This document shows, piece by piece, positions 9,224 to 17,114 of a stretch of 35,371 nt of DNA. The stretch's first letter is position 1; each line of letters opens with the position of its first letter. The translations under genes were made by a program, and so were the position numbers. This DNA is from JAQVEM01 sp034660395 (lineage in GTDB: Bacteria; Actinomycetota; Humimicrobiia; Humimicrobiales; Humimicrobiaceae): assembly GCA_034660395.1 (NCBI GenBank), contig JAYEJA010000148.1:1-35371 (forward strand). The letters run 5' to 3'. Below the pieces are notes generated by a model. The model was not told the DNA's origin. It saw only the letters and a list, made by a program, of their open reading frames with translations, and did not search any database.

Positions 9224-10423
9224 TTGGAAGATTTTAAGCTAGCCAGACTTACAGGGAGACTTAAGGAGCTTGCGGTAAGGTTTCTTAAGTATTATAAAAA
9301 CAAAAATCTCTGCATCAGGGATGATTATCACAATAATCAGTCAGGTTCCGGCGAAAAGCCTGCTGCGGGAATTCTTAATGAAATGCTTACTGACCTGGCT
9401 GCTAAAAATGATAAATCTCCGCTTTATAAAATTGATTCCGTCAATAATGGATATTCATTTAAAATTGGGAATTTGAATATAAAAAATCCTGTAATAACTG
9501 CTCCGCTTGCAGGTATAAGTGATAACACATACAGGATTTTTGCAGGCTTTTTCGGGTCAGCTCTTAACTTTACAGAAATGATTACGAGCTATGGTATCCA
9601 TTACGGCCATAAGAAAAGCATTGCTTTAAGTAAGATTACTGATTATGAGAGGCCCTGCGCACTGCAGCTGTTTGGCTCAAATATTGAAGTAATGGAAGAT
9701 GCAGCGGTAATGGTTGAAGATAAGGCAGATATTATAGATATAAATATGGGCTGTCCCGTTCCAAAAATATTAAAATCAGGCAGCGGCGGCTACCTTATGC
9801 AGGATGAGGATAAGACAGGAAATATGATAAAAAAGATTTCTTCAGTATTAAAAAAGCCGCTGACCATAAAGACAAGGATAGGATGGGACAGAAACAGTAT
9901 TAATATTTTAAATATAGCAAAGATTGCCGAAAGTGCGGGAGCAGCAGCTATATCAATTCATGGAAGGACGGTAAAGCAGGGTTTCTCGGGTGAAGTTGAT
10001 TACGGGTTAATAAGAAAAGTAAAGGAGAGCGTTAAAATACCGGTTATTGCAAGCGGCGATATAAATTCTTCCGCGGGAGCAAAAAAGGTGCTGGATTATA
10101 CCGGCTGTGACGGAATTATGATTGGCAGGAAAGCAAAAGGCAGGTTATGGTTCTTGATGGATGTGTTAGTATATATTTTAAACGAAGGCGATGATTTAAT
10201 TATAAATGGCGATTTTGAACCGGATATGGATTGGAAAAAGGAATTCGCAAAGCTTTATCTGGAGTTTCTTATTTATTTTAAGGGAGAAAAAAGGGGTGTA
10301 AAGGAGTTCAGGAAACACCTGTGCTGGATTTTCAAAGGCACGCGCGGGATAAATAAGGTAAAAGGTGAATTTTTCAAGATTGAAGGTTTCAGAGAAGCCG
10401 CAAGGTGTATTGAAAATCTTTAG
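9224..10423 (+). CDS. dusB: tRNA-dihydrouridine synthase, DusB-type, with N-terminal extension
   Basis: 399 residues; DusB proteins are usually near 320. The flavin-dependent TIM-barrel domain begins only at about residue 82 with IGNLNIKNPVITAPLAGISD, and continues with DINMGCPVPKILKSGSGG at 172-189 (catalytic Cys177), IKTRIGW at 215-221, ISIHGRTVKQGFSG at 243-256 and ASGDI at 276-280 followed by GIMIGRKAKG at 297-306. These enzymes reduce uridine in the tRNA D-loop. The TTG at 9224 gives the long form; the only in-frame ATG near the domain is codon 54 (9383). The first 77 residues are Lys/Asn-rich and match nothing I know. A wrong start is possible, but even the later ATG leaves an extension. 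Confidence 0.88.
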   Translation: MEDFKLARLTGRLKELAVRFLKYYKNKNLCIRDDYHNNQSGSGEKPAAGILNEMLTDLAAKNDKSPLYKIDSVNNGYSFKIGNLNIKNPVITAPLAGISDNTYRIFAGFFGSALNFTEMITSYGIHYGHKKSIALSKITDYERPCALQLFGSNIEVMEDAAVMVEDKADIIDINMGCPVPKILKSGSGGYLMQDEDKTGNMIKKISSVLKKPLTIKTRIGWDRNSINILNIAKIAESAGAAAISIHGRTVKQGFSGEVDYGLIRKVKESVKIPVIASGDINSSAGAKKVLDYTGCDGIMIGRKAKGRLWFLMDVLVYILNEGDDLIINGDFEPDMDWKKEFAKLYLEFLIYFKGEKRGVKEFRKHLCWIFKGTRGINKVKGEFFKIEGFREAARCIENL

Positions 10424-10535
10424 CAGATATTTTATAATCCGGCGTCAGAAGGAATTTTATTTTTTTCATGTTATATGCGAAAATGTGATGTTTTAAGTAT
10501 ATGTGATTTAAGATATGAAGGAGCGGCATAGTTAA

Positions 10536-11213
10536 ATGAAAATAGACGGACATGAAATTAAGATGGTAATATTTGATATGGACGGCCTGATTTTTGATAC
10601 CGAAAGACTTGCAGCAAGAACATGGAAGGAAGCAGGTAAAAAGTTTAGCTATGATATCGATTATGATGTTTTTAAAAAAACAATAGGCCTGAACATGTTA
10701 GAATCAGGAAGGGTCTACAGGAAATATTATGGAAAAGAATTCCCCTATGAAGAGATTAGAAATGAAAAAACAAAACTGGCAGAAGGCCATATGCTGTCGA
10801 AAGGAATACCACTAAAGGACAGCGTACATGAACTTTTAGGGTATCTTAAGAGTAAAGGTTTAAAAATAGCTCTTGCTACACTGACAAGGAGAAGCAGGAC
10901 AGAGATGCTGCTTGGCTTATCAGGGACAAAGAAATATTTTGATTTGATAACCTGCGGTGATGAAATAAAATATGGAAAGCCCGACCCGGAAATTTTTTTA
11001 AGTTCTGCAGTAAGGATGAATTTAAAACCTGATAATTGTATGGTTTTAGAAGATTCGGAATATGGAATAATAGCCGCCAGTAAGGCCGGCATGCTGCCTG
11101 TCATGATTCCCGACCTGGTAAAGCCGGGAAAAGAAGTAAATGCAATGATATTTAAAAAATTTAACAGTTTAAAGGAAGTTAAGAGCTACCTTGAGCTAAA
11201 CTTCAATAGATAA
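10536..11213 (+). CDS. HAD-superfamily hydrolase, beta-phosphoglucomutase-like
   Basis: 225 residues. HAD motif I is DMDGLIFDT at 14-22 with Asp14 as nucleophile and Asp16 as acid/base; motif II is the LATLTR region near 112-117; motif III is the Lys in YGKPDPE; motif IV is LEDSEYG. The helical cap inserted after motif I is the small alpha-helical type seen in beta-phosphoglucomutase and related sugar-phosphate phosphatases. The substrate cannot be read from sequence. AAGGAG lies 12 bases before the ATG. It stands alone between dusB and the tRNA gene. Confidence 0.87.
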   Translation: MKIDGHEIKMVIFDMDGLIFDTERLAARTWKEAGKKFSYDIDYDVFKKTIGLNMLESGRVYRKYYGKEFPYEEIRNEKTKLAEGHMLSKGIPLKDSVHELLGYLKSKGLKIALATLTRRSRTEMLLGLSGTKKYFDLITCGDEIKYGKPDPEIFLSSAVRMNLKPDNCMVLEDSEYGIIAASKAGMLPVMIPDLVKPGKEVNAMIFKKFNSLKEVKSYLELNFNR

Positions 11214-11309
11214 TAAAGAAACCAATATTATATCCGGCGGCCATTTCATCATGGATAAGAAAAGCTTTTTAAGCATTCCGGGTAGACATAATTTGCCTTT
11301 CTTTATTTC

Positions 11310-11338
11310 TTTAAAATCTTAATTTTAGCTGGTAGAAT
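11310..11338 (+). promoter_or_regulatory. Promoter candidate for tRNA-Pro
   Basis: TTTAAA (11310-11315), 17 bases, then TAGAAT (11333-11338), preceded by TG to form an extended -10 (TGGTAGAAT). The predicted start near 11345 lies about 35 bases before the mature tRNA. The match is moderate and from inspection only. Confidence 0.4.
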
Positions 11339-11379
11339 AATAAAGCTATAGATGTGAAATCTTAGAAATAAGGATTTTT

Positions 11380-11458
11380 CGGGATGTAGCGCAGCTTGGT
11401 TTAGCGCGCAGCGTTCGGGACGCTGAGGCCGGGGGTTCAAATCCCCCCATCCCGACCA
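11380..11458 (+). tRNA. tRNA-Pro (anticodon CGG)
   Basis: The acceptor stem CGGGATG (11380-11386) pairs with CATCCCG (11448-11454), followed by discriminator A and an encoded CCA (11456-11458). The anticodon stem CAGCG/CGCTG encloses the loop TTCGGGA, with anticodon CGG at 11416-11418. The T arm GGGGG-TTCAAAT-CCCCC is perfect, and the D arm has the usual GCGCAGC...GG...GCGC form of proline tRNAs. No integrase or duplicated 3' end is seen next to it. Confidence 0.97.
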
Positions 11459-11532
11459 ATTAAAATTAATGGAAGGATGGCCGGGTAAAGGTGATTAAAG
11501 GTAAAAAAAAATTTAAATAATAAGAGCAATCC

Positions 11533-12027
11533 ATGATTACCAAATTAAATAAAAAATATCTTTATAAACATAAAAATCAATTTATTTCACTGCTTAAAAA
11601 TATTAAGTTTATTTCAGAAGATTTTGCAGGCAGGATATATGAAGAAGTAAAGACCGATATTGACCTGTACTCCGATTATTCATTTTTATATATAAACAAT
11701 AATATTCTTAAAGGTATGATTCTGGCAAAGCCGGTAGGTAATTATGTTTTCGGTAAAAAAACCTGCGAGGTAAAATATTTAACTGTAAGCCGTGATTGCA
11801 TGGGTAAGTGTGTCGCCTCTTCTTTGTTTGATAATTTAAAAAACAAGTGTGAAAAGCCCTTTGATTTTATATACCTTACGGTATATAAAAATAATAAGAG
11901 GGGGATTGCGTTTTACAGGAAAATGGGATTTATCCGCTATATCGTAAACAATGAGCCGCAGATAGTTATACGTGACGGGGGAACTCCTATTGAACATACG
12001 GATATATGCTTTTTCTTAAATCTTTAA
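11533..12027 (+). CDS. GNAT-family N-acetyltransferase-like protein
   Basis: 164 residues. A GNAT fold is suggested by the beta-strand EVKYLTVSRDCMGKCVASSLFDNL (in two parts, about 76-99), which sits where acetyl-CoA binding motif A should be, and by LTVYKNNKRGIAFYRKMGF (about 116-134), a typical GNAT motif B with the FYxKxGF ending. Motif A is degenerate: the usual R/Q-x-x-G-x-G/A reads RDCMGKC, so catalysis is uncertain. The protein is Lys/Asn-rich. It begins 75 bases after the tRNA and has no close operon partner. The substrate is unknown. Confidence 0.65.
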   Translation: MITKLNKKYLYKHKNQFISLLKNIKFISEDFAGRIYEEVKTDIDLYSDYSFLYINNNILKGMILAKPVGNYVFGKKTCEVKYLTVSRDCMGKCVASSLFDNLKNKCEKPFDFIYLTVYKNNKRGIAFYRKMGFIRYIVNNEPQIVIRDGGTPIEHTDICFFLNL

Positions 12028-12074
12028 GAAGTCCGAATTTCCAGGTTTTATGATTAATAATAGAGTAATTGAAA

Positions 12075-12102
12075 TGGCACTTCATAGTGCGGCAGGTATA
12101 AT
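12075..12102 (+). promoter_or_regulatory. Promoter candidate for the uracil-DNA glycosylase gene
   Basis: A perfect TATAAT lies at 12097-12102. The -35 is poor: TGGCAC (12075-12080) at 16 bases, or TTGAAA (12069) at 22 bases. Transcription would start near 12109, about 40 bases before the GTG start codon. Confidence 0.35.
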
Positions 12103-12147
12103 GTTTGCAATAAAGATGTTTTACTATTTAGCTGGTGATGTACGGCT

Positions 12148-12906
12148 GTGATTAAGGAAATTAAAAATTTAAATAAACAGATAAAAGTCTGTAAAAAATG
12201 CAGGTTATCTGAAACCAGGATAAATCCTCTCTGCGGGGAAGGAAATATAAATGCCAGGTTGATGTTAATTGCGCAGGCTCCAGGGGAGAATGAAGACCGT
12301 GAAGGAAGAATGTTTATAGGGCCTTCAGGTAAGGTTCTGGATGATTTACTTGATAGGGCAGGTATCGATAGAGAAGAAATTTATATGACGAATCTGGTTA
12401 AATGTATGCTGCCGGGATACAGAAAGCCAAAGCAGGACGAGATCGATACCTGCAGCGGGTACCTTGATAGGGAAATTGAGATAATAAAACCTTCCGTACT
12501 GGTACCCCTTGGATATTATGCTGCTAAATACGTATTTGATAAATATAATATTAAGCTGCCCCAAAAATCGGAATTTAATGGTATTTATTCCAGGATTCTA
12601 TTATTGGACAGCAAAAAAGTTTTTCCGCTGCAGCATCCTGCCGCTGTTCTGTATGATGACTCCATAAAGGGGAAGATGATAAAAAACTACGGCAGGTTAA
12701 AGGTTCTTTCGTCTGAATGTAAATGGTATCAGGTTTGTCCAATGAAAAGGTTTTATGAAATAGGGATGTTGAACAAAAAATGGGTAGAGTTATACTGTAA
12801 GGGTGACTGGGAGAGCTGTGTGCGCTACCAGATGGAAGAAAAAAGTGAGATGCATCCCGATTGCATGCTTCCGGATGGTTCTATCGATAAAAAGTTATGT
12901 GAATAA
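12148..12906 (+). CDS. Uracil-DNA glycosylase, family 4-like, with Cys-rich C-terminal domain
   Basis: 252 residues. Residues 1-188 match the iron-sulfur family 4 uracil-DNA glycosylases, which cut uracil from DNA for base excision repair. The four cluster cysteines are C15, C18, C86 and C102, with spacing as in the family. Motif 1 reads IAQAPGENED (41-50) where GEAPG is usual, so Gln43 replaces the conserved Glu; motif 2 is QHPAA with His163. Residues 190-252 form an added domain with Cys191, Cys197, Cys217, Cys224, Cys239 and Cys251, including CPMKRFYEIG and ELYCKGDWESCVRYQM. I recall this tail from some thermophile and anaerobe relatives but know no function. The GTG start is forced by an in-frame stop just upstream. 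Confidence 0.85.
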   Translation: MIKEIKNLNKQIKVCKKCRLSETRINPLCGEGNINARLMLIAQAPGENEDREGRMFIGPSGKVLDDLLDRAGIDREEIYMTNLVKCMLPGYRKPKQDEIDTCSGYLDREIEIIKPSVLVPLGYYAAKYVFDKYNIKLPQKSEFNGIYSRILLLDSKKVFPLQHPAAVLYDDSIKGKMIKNYGRLKVLSSECKWYQVCPMKRFYEIGMLNKKWVELYCKGDWESCVRYQMEEKSEMHPDCMLPDGSIDKKLCE

Positions 12907-12932
12907 TATAAATAGGATAAGGTTACTGCCAG

Positions 12933-13466
12933 ATGGGAAGATTAAAAAAGGGTCTAATAATTTTAATAGCAATTATTCTATCCGGTTTGTCAGTACTCTA
13001 TTCCGGCTGCAGCGGTAAGGGGACTTCTCCGGAAATAGATATAAGTGAAGCTGAAAGAATTATAAGAATAGATTCAGAAGGCGATGTATTGCATTACCGG
13101 GAAACAGTTTTATGGGATGAAGAAAAATTTTCAGAGATCCTGGAAGATAAATCTGAGTTTTTTGACGAAAGCAAGAATGAGTTTGAGGAAACTTTTGATG
13201 CAGATTCCGGTAATTTCGATATGGAATTTACTGAGGATGAGAACTCCACCATCCTTAGCTGTGATGTATATGGAAAGTTTAACGGGGGAAGATATGATTT
13301 TTTATGGTTTTTAAATCCCCCTGGGCTGGATTTTCTTGACAGTCCCTTCAGGAAGTCAGGGAGAGAGCTTTCATGGGGCGGAGCACTTGACGGCAGGCCG
13401 ACTTATATTGTTCTGGAATTTACATTTTCTTTTGATAACTGCCATGCACATGTATGGGAAGAGTAA
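12933..13466 (+). CDS. Putative lipoprotein, unknown function
   Basis: 177 residues. A basic N-terminus and hydrophobic segment (about 6-24) end at YSGC with Cys26, a weak lipobox since Leu or Val is not at -3. The mature part is acidic and Trp/Phe-rich near its end, with a mainly beta-strand look (DFLWFLNPPGLDF, YIVLEFTFSF). I recognise no family. It starts 26 bases after the uracil-DNA glycosylase gene and is likely co-transcribed. It is probably exported and membrane-attached; nothing more can be said. Confidence 0.7.
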   Translation: MGRLKKGLIILIAIILSGLSVLYSGCSGKGTSPEIDISEAERIIRIDSEGDVLHYRETVLWDEEKFSEILEDKSEFFDESKNEFEETFDADSGNFDMEFTEDENSTILSCDVYGKFNGGRYDFLWFLNPPGLDFLDSPFRKSGRELSWGGALDGRPTYIVLEFTFSFDNCHAHVWEE

Positions 13467-13511
13467 TAAAAGAAGTTTCTGGTATGAAGGTTACAATTAT
13501 TTATGACAAGT

Positions 13512-13895
13512 TCAGAACTGTTTTACTTCAAACAGGTTACCTGATTTGTCTTTTATAAAAACCAGGTCGGAAGTATCTCTTTTGATGATAATCGTTGGAT
13601 AATTATTTTCCCTGGCTTTTTGTATAACCTGTTCCCTGTTACCTACTGCAATACATACATGCTGGTAATCTCTCGAGCCGCCTTCCTCGCTTTCGAAAAG
13701 TTCGATTGCCAGGTCTTTCCTGCCAACCAGGGTTATTTCAGTTTCTTTTTCAATGCCGAAGACTCTGCCTGATATTTTATCCGGCAATGTGAATTTTCTT
13801 ATAGTCTCGAGCCCCAGGATATCGGCGTAGAAGTCTTTTATTTCCGATAAATCATTTATAATAAGAGCCACATGATTAAAAATTTTTTCTTCCAT
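13512..13895 (-). CDS. VOC-family (glyoxalase-like) protein
   Basis: 127 residues. The pattern FNHVALIINDLSEIKDFYAD at 6-25 and the C-terminal FIKDKSGNLFEVKQF are typical of one vicinal-oxygen-chelate domain made of two beta-alpha-beta-beta-beta modules. Candidate metal ligands are His8, a Glu in IELFE, His79 in YQHVCIAV and Glu in LFEV. VOC proteins include glyoxalase I, methylmalonyl-CoA epimerase and dioxygenases; the reaction here cannot be told. It is transcribed against its neighbours and stands alone, 45 bases from the end of the convergent lipoprotein gene. Confidence 0.85.
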   Translation of the reverse strand: MEEKIFNHVALIINDLSEIKDFYADILGLETIRKFTLPDKISGRVFGIEKETEITLVGRKDLAIELFESEEGGSRDYQHVCIAVGNREQVIQKARENNYPTIIIKRDTSDLVFIKDKSGNLFEVKQF

Positions 13896-14390
13896 AAGAT
13901 TAACCTTATCTAGATAAACTTTTATATTCTTTAAATGTTCTTTCAGGCTTTTAGCCCGAAATTTAGATATATTCTACAACAAAGTTTGCCAGGTTAAAAC
14001 AGTTTTATGGGATATTGCTCTATAATTTCTCTTTTATAAGAAAGATGGAGCCGGTGTCAATAAGTTCCAGCTTAATTATTATCCTCTGTATAAAAGGATA
14101 TTTTTCAAGGATAAGTCCTTTTTTGCTTAGGTTACTAAATAGTATATTTCCGTGTCAAATATTAATTTATAGTTAAAGATACAGTCTAATTTTGTAATAA
14201 CGACGTTGGTAATATGGCAGGATTAATTTAAGATTAATGCGAGTGCTTGTAATTAATAGAGCAATGCAATATTTTAAAAAGTAAAAGGGCTTATGCAGGT
14301 AATTGCTTAAATAGGGGAAAGAACATATTATATTAATAACTTATTTTACTGAAAGAAAAGTAGTAATAAATTTTTTAAGAGTATTAGAAT
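13896..14390. other. Intergenic region, 495 bases, between divergent genes
   Basis: AT-rich spacer between the VOC gene (minus) and the D-lactate dehydrogenase-type gene (plus). I see no open frame with start signals. A short hairpin AAGGA-TAAG-TCCTT followed by four T lies at 14107-14124, too weak to call. It must contain promoters for both neighbours; the best plus-strand candidate is listed at 14303. Confidence 0.6.
14303..14331 (+). promoter_or_regulatory. Promoter candidate for the D-2-hydroxyacid dehydrogenase gene
   Basis: TTGCTT (14303-14308), 17 bases, TATTAT (14326-14331). Start would be near 14338, giving a leader of about 53 bases. The -35 matches at three of six positions only. 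Confidence 0.33.
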
Positions 14391-15446
14391 ATGGGACAAA
14401 AAAATAAAAAGGTTGCTTTTTTTGACGCAAAGCCATATGACAGGAAATCATTTGACCTGGCAAATAAGGAATTTGGTTTTGATATAACATATTATGATGC
14501 GCATCTTAATTCGAGGACCGTAGAGCTTGCTTATAATTATGATGCGGTTTGTGTATTTGTGAATGATACTATTAACAGTCAAGTTTTAAATGGCTTACAT
14601 AAACATGATGTTGGCGTAATCGCGCTGAGAAGCGCCGGATATAATAATGTTGATTTTAAGGCAGCTTTCGGCAAAGTGCATGTAGTCCGTGTCCCTGCAT
14701 ATTCCCCCTGTGCCGTAGCAGAACATGCTGCTGCACTGATGCTTGCATTAAACCGTAAAACCCACAGGGCGTATTACCGCATACGCGATGGAAATTTTTC
14801 AATTAATGGACTGCTTGGATTTGATATGCATGGGAAAACAGCAGGAATTATTGGAACAGGTAAAATAGGTAGATGCCTGATTTCCATACTGCAGGGCTTT
14901 GGTATGAAAGTTCTTGTATATGATGTCTACAGGGATGAAAAATACGAGAAGGAAGCAGGCATAAGGTATGTAGCACTTGATAAGCTTTTTAGGGAAGCAG
15001 ATATTATATCACTGCACTGTCCGCTTACCCCTGAAACAGAGCATATGATTAATGAAGATAACATAAAGAAGATGAAGGATGGGGTAATGATTATTAATAC
15101 GGGCAGAGGAAAATTGATAAATACCAGGGCGCTTATAAAAATGCTTAAAAGCGGCAAGCTGGGCTCGGCAGGACTTGATGTATATGAGGAGGAAGGTGAA
15201 TATTTCTTTGAAGATTTCTCAACAGAGATGATATCAGATGATGTGCTTGCCAGGCTTATGATTTTTCCTAATGTACTTATTACTTCTCATCAGGGATTTT
15301 TTACGAAGGAAGCCATCCATAATATTGCGGTAACAACTCTTGAGAATATAAAGGGATTTTTTAATGGCGGTTACCTCAAAAATGAAATATGCTATCAGTG
15401 CGATTTAAAAGAGTGCCGCAAGGATAAAAAACAGCGCTGTTTTTAG
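14391..15446 (+). CDS. D-lactate dehydrogenase-type 2-hydroxyacid dehydrogenase
   Basis: 351 residues. It resembles fermentative D-lactate dehydrogenase (LdhA) throughout: the NAD-binding GTGKIG at 155-160, Arg239 in INTGRGKL, Glu268 in GLDVYEEEG and His300 in TSHQGF keep the spacing of the LdhA catalytic triad (Arg235, Glu264, His296 in E. coli). It would reduce pyruvate or a related 2-oxoacid with NADH. Unusual is a tail after residue 330 with Cys334, Cys337, Cys342 and Cys350 in the pattern C-x2-C-x4-C-x7-C, absent from E. coli LdhA and able to bind a metal. No ribosome binding site is evident. A membrane protein gene follows 32 bases later. Confidence 0.88.
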   Translation: MGQKNKKVAFFDAKPYDRKSFDLANKEFGFDITYYDAHLNSRTVELAYNYDAVCVFVNDTINSQVLNGLHKHDVGVIALRSAGYNNVDFKAAFGKVHVVRVPAYSPCAVAEHAAALMLALNRKTHRAYYRIRDGNFSINGLLGFDMHGKTAGIIGTGKIGRCLISILQGFGMKVLVYDVYRDEKYEKEAGIRYVALDKLFREADIISLHCPLTPETEHMINEDNIKKMKDGVMIINTGRGKLINTRALIKMLKSGKLGSAGLDVYEEEGEYFFEDFSTEMISDDVLARLMIFPNVLITSHQGFFTKEAIHNIAVTTLENIKGFFNGGYLKNEICYQCDLKECRKDKKQRCF

Positions 15447-15478
15447 AAATAAATTTAGATTAAAGAGAGCATCTTAAA

Positions 15479-15988
15479 ATGATAGACCAAAAACCTGGTA
15501 AAAAAAAGATACTTGCATGGGAGATGTCCGGAATACTTTTTATAATAATTCTGGGTTCTGCATTTCACTTTATTTTTGAATTAAGAGGCGGTTTAAGGAT
15601 AGCGGCGCTGCTCGTTGGGTTCTGGTCTGCCGGTATCTGGGCAGTGATAGAGTTCTTTCCCTATGGGAAAAAGACGGGAAACTTCCTTATGGCCAAGGGT
15701 GTTTCTTTTACATTGCTGAGCATCTTGATAGCCGTAATATATTATATTTCTGAGGCCGCTGGAATTGAAGGCTTTATGATACATGCGGTTAACTTTTTTG
15801 TTTCAATCGCCATTGCCCAGTCGGTCAGTTATGGAATAACTATTACACGGAAGTACCGCCGGTTATTAAACATAGCGGGTTCCCTTCTTATAGTTATTAA
15901 TATAGCGGCTTTTAGCTTACTGACATATTTCCCCTTCAGCTGGCCTCTTTTTAGGGACCCCATTACGGGGGGTTTTGGGATATTCTGA
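15479..15988 (+). CDS. DUF6512-like membrane protein
   Basis: 169 residues with about five predicted membrane helices (near 14-34, 40-60, 74-94, 100-118 and 128-150). The N-terminal WEMSGILFIIILGSAFHFIFE, here split as WEMSGILFIIILG and SAFHFIFE, and the C-terminal PLFRDPITGGFGIF recall a family of small integral membrane proteins annotated as DUF6512. Function is unknown for the family. It starts 32 bases after the dehydrogenase gene and is probably in the same transcript, though I see no functional link. Confidence 0.72.
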   Translation: MIDQKPGKKKILAWEMSGILFIIILGSAFHFIFELRGGLRIAALLVGFWSAGIWAVIEFFPYGKKTGNFLMAKGVSFTLLSILIAVIYYISEAAGIEGFMIHAVNFFVSIAIAQSVSYGITITRKYRRLLNIAGSLLIVINIAAFSLLTYFPFSWPLFRDPITGGFGIF

Positions 15989-16126
15989 TAATTTAACGGA
16001 GATTTATATTCGCATTATGATAATATAGTTATATTATGTTTGAATTTTACCGCAGGCTTTCTAGAGCAGCAAAAAGTAAAAAAGCTTTATCCGGCTGATA
16101 CAGGAGGCTTTTTGAATTATGCTGCG

Positions 16127-16154
16127 GCAGCAAATCCCTGTGATTTGTGGCTGC
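16127..16154 (+). other. Hairpin in the spacer before the CPBP-like gene
   Basis: GCAGC (16127-16131) and AAATC (16132-16136) pair with GATTT (16142-16146) and GCTGC (16150-16154), with a 5-nt loop and a 3-nt bulge, followed by TTTATTG. It may act as a weak terminator for the upstream pair of genes. The U-tract is poor. Confidence 0.4.
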
Positions 16155-16185
16155 TTTATTGTGGGCATATATCAGGGATGAGATT

Positions 16186-16194
16186 TGTTATAAT
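16186..16194 (+). promoter_or_regulatory. Extended -10 promoter candidate for the CPBP-like gene
   Basis: TGTTATAAT at 16186-16194 is an extended -10 with a perfect TATAAT; no good -35 is seen. Transcription would begin near 16201, 65 bases before the start codon. Confidence 0.4.
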
Positions 16195-16265
16195 CGCAAA
16201 TTAAATTATTGCCTTAAATATATAAAGCAAAGCGCTGTTTTTGAGAATATTCAGGAAAAATATTA

Positions 16266-16985
16266 TTGAGAACAGGAGTAATGAATAAAAAAAATAAGAC
16301 TTCGATATGGCTTAATCCTGTATTCAGAGTAGCTGCTGCATGGTTATGGTTTATAATTGGTGCAGCATTTGTTATATTGATAATACTGGCAGTTTATAGA
16401 ACCAGTTTCTCAGAGGCTATGAGTGTACTGGGAAACCGCAAGTATCTTGCAATATATATTGAGATTGCGTCTGCAGGTTTGCTTCCGGTTTTATTTACCG
16501 TATTTTGCAGGGACGACCTGGAACTTTACGGTATTGGCCGCAGGGGGATTTTAAAGTCGCTTATTCTATCCGGTCTTTTTGCAGCATTATTTTTTATTGT
16601 TTCGTTACTAACATCCGGGCAGTTAGCGATTGGACAGGTTCAGGTTTATCAGATAGATTTTCCCTGGAATATATGGTACGCGGTGCTGGGGATATTTGCA
16701 TACGGTCCGCTGGAAGTATTTTTCTTCGTATGGCTTGTTGCCAATACTGATAGAATATTTAAAAGTGAAAAAAGAATACTATCCTGGGGACTGCTGATAA
16801 CGATTGTCATATTTAGTCTGGCTCATGTACTGACCACGGACATTTATAATGCTTTATACACGGGAGCACTTTTTATTATAATAGGGCTTATATATAAATA
16901 TACCGGAAATTCTATCGGTCCCATGATTGCCTGGACACTGATAAACGGCCAGGTATGGAATGTAGCAGGCATGTTATGGTCCTGA
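16266..16985 (+). CDS. CPBP-like (CAAX protease/bacteriocin-processing fold) membrane protein
   Basis: 239 residues with about seven hydrophobic segments. The arrangement resembles CPBP intramembrane proteases: YGPLEVFFFVWLV near 151-163 in the place of motif 1 (EExxxR), FSLAHVLT near 182-190 for the motif with the catalytic His, and NSIGPMIAWTLIN near 214-226 for the last motif. The second Glu and the Arg of motif 1 are missing, so the protease activity is doubtful. AGGA at 16253 is 9 bases before the TTG at 16266; the ATG at 16281 has AGGAG only 2 bases away, so the TTG is preferred. It lies alone before the restriction island. Confidence 0.6.
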   Translation: MRTGVMNKKNKTSIWLNPVFRVAAAWLWFIIGAAFVILIILAVYRTSFSEAMSVLGNRKYLAIYIEIASAGLLPVLFTVFCRDDLELYGIGRRGILKSLILSGLFAALFFIVSLLTSGQLAIGQVQVYQIDFPWNIWYAVLGIFAYGPLEVFFFVWLVANTDRIFKSEKRILSWGLLITIVIFSLAHVLTTDIYNALYTGALFIIIGLIYKYTGNSIGPMIAWTLINGQVWNVAGMLWS

Positions 16986-17029
16986 GCGAATAGCTGCCTT
17001 TGTTGGAAAACCTATTAAAGAAAATTATA

Positions 17030-17058
17030 TTGACATTTCTAGTCTAAGGTTATATGAT
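17030..17058 (+). promoter_or_regulatory. Strong sigma-A type promoter of the restriction island
   Basis: Perfect TTGACA (17030-17035), exactly 17 bases, then TATGAT (17053-17058). Transcription should begin near 17065, about 50 bases before hsdM. It is among the best promoter matches in the window. Confidence 0.75.
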
Positions 17059-17114
17059 AATATAAATTAAAAATACTTATGTAATTTAATAATTTCATAG
17101 GAAATTGGAAAAAT

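Noticed and set aside
11380..11458. tRNA-Pro as an integration site of a mobile element
   Set aside because: No integrase gene and no duplicated tRNA 3' end were seen on either side.
14107..14124. Short hairpin with T-run in the 13896-14390 spacer
   Set aside because: Only five base pairs and no plus-strand gene ends nearby, so it is not a convincing terminator.
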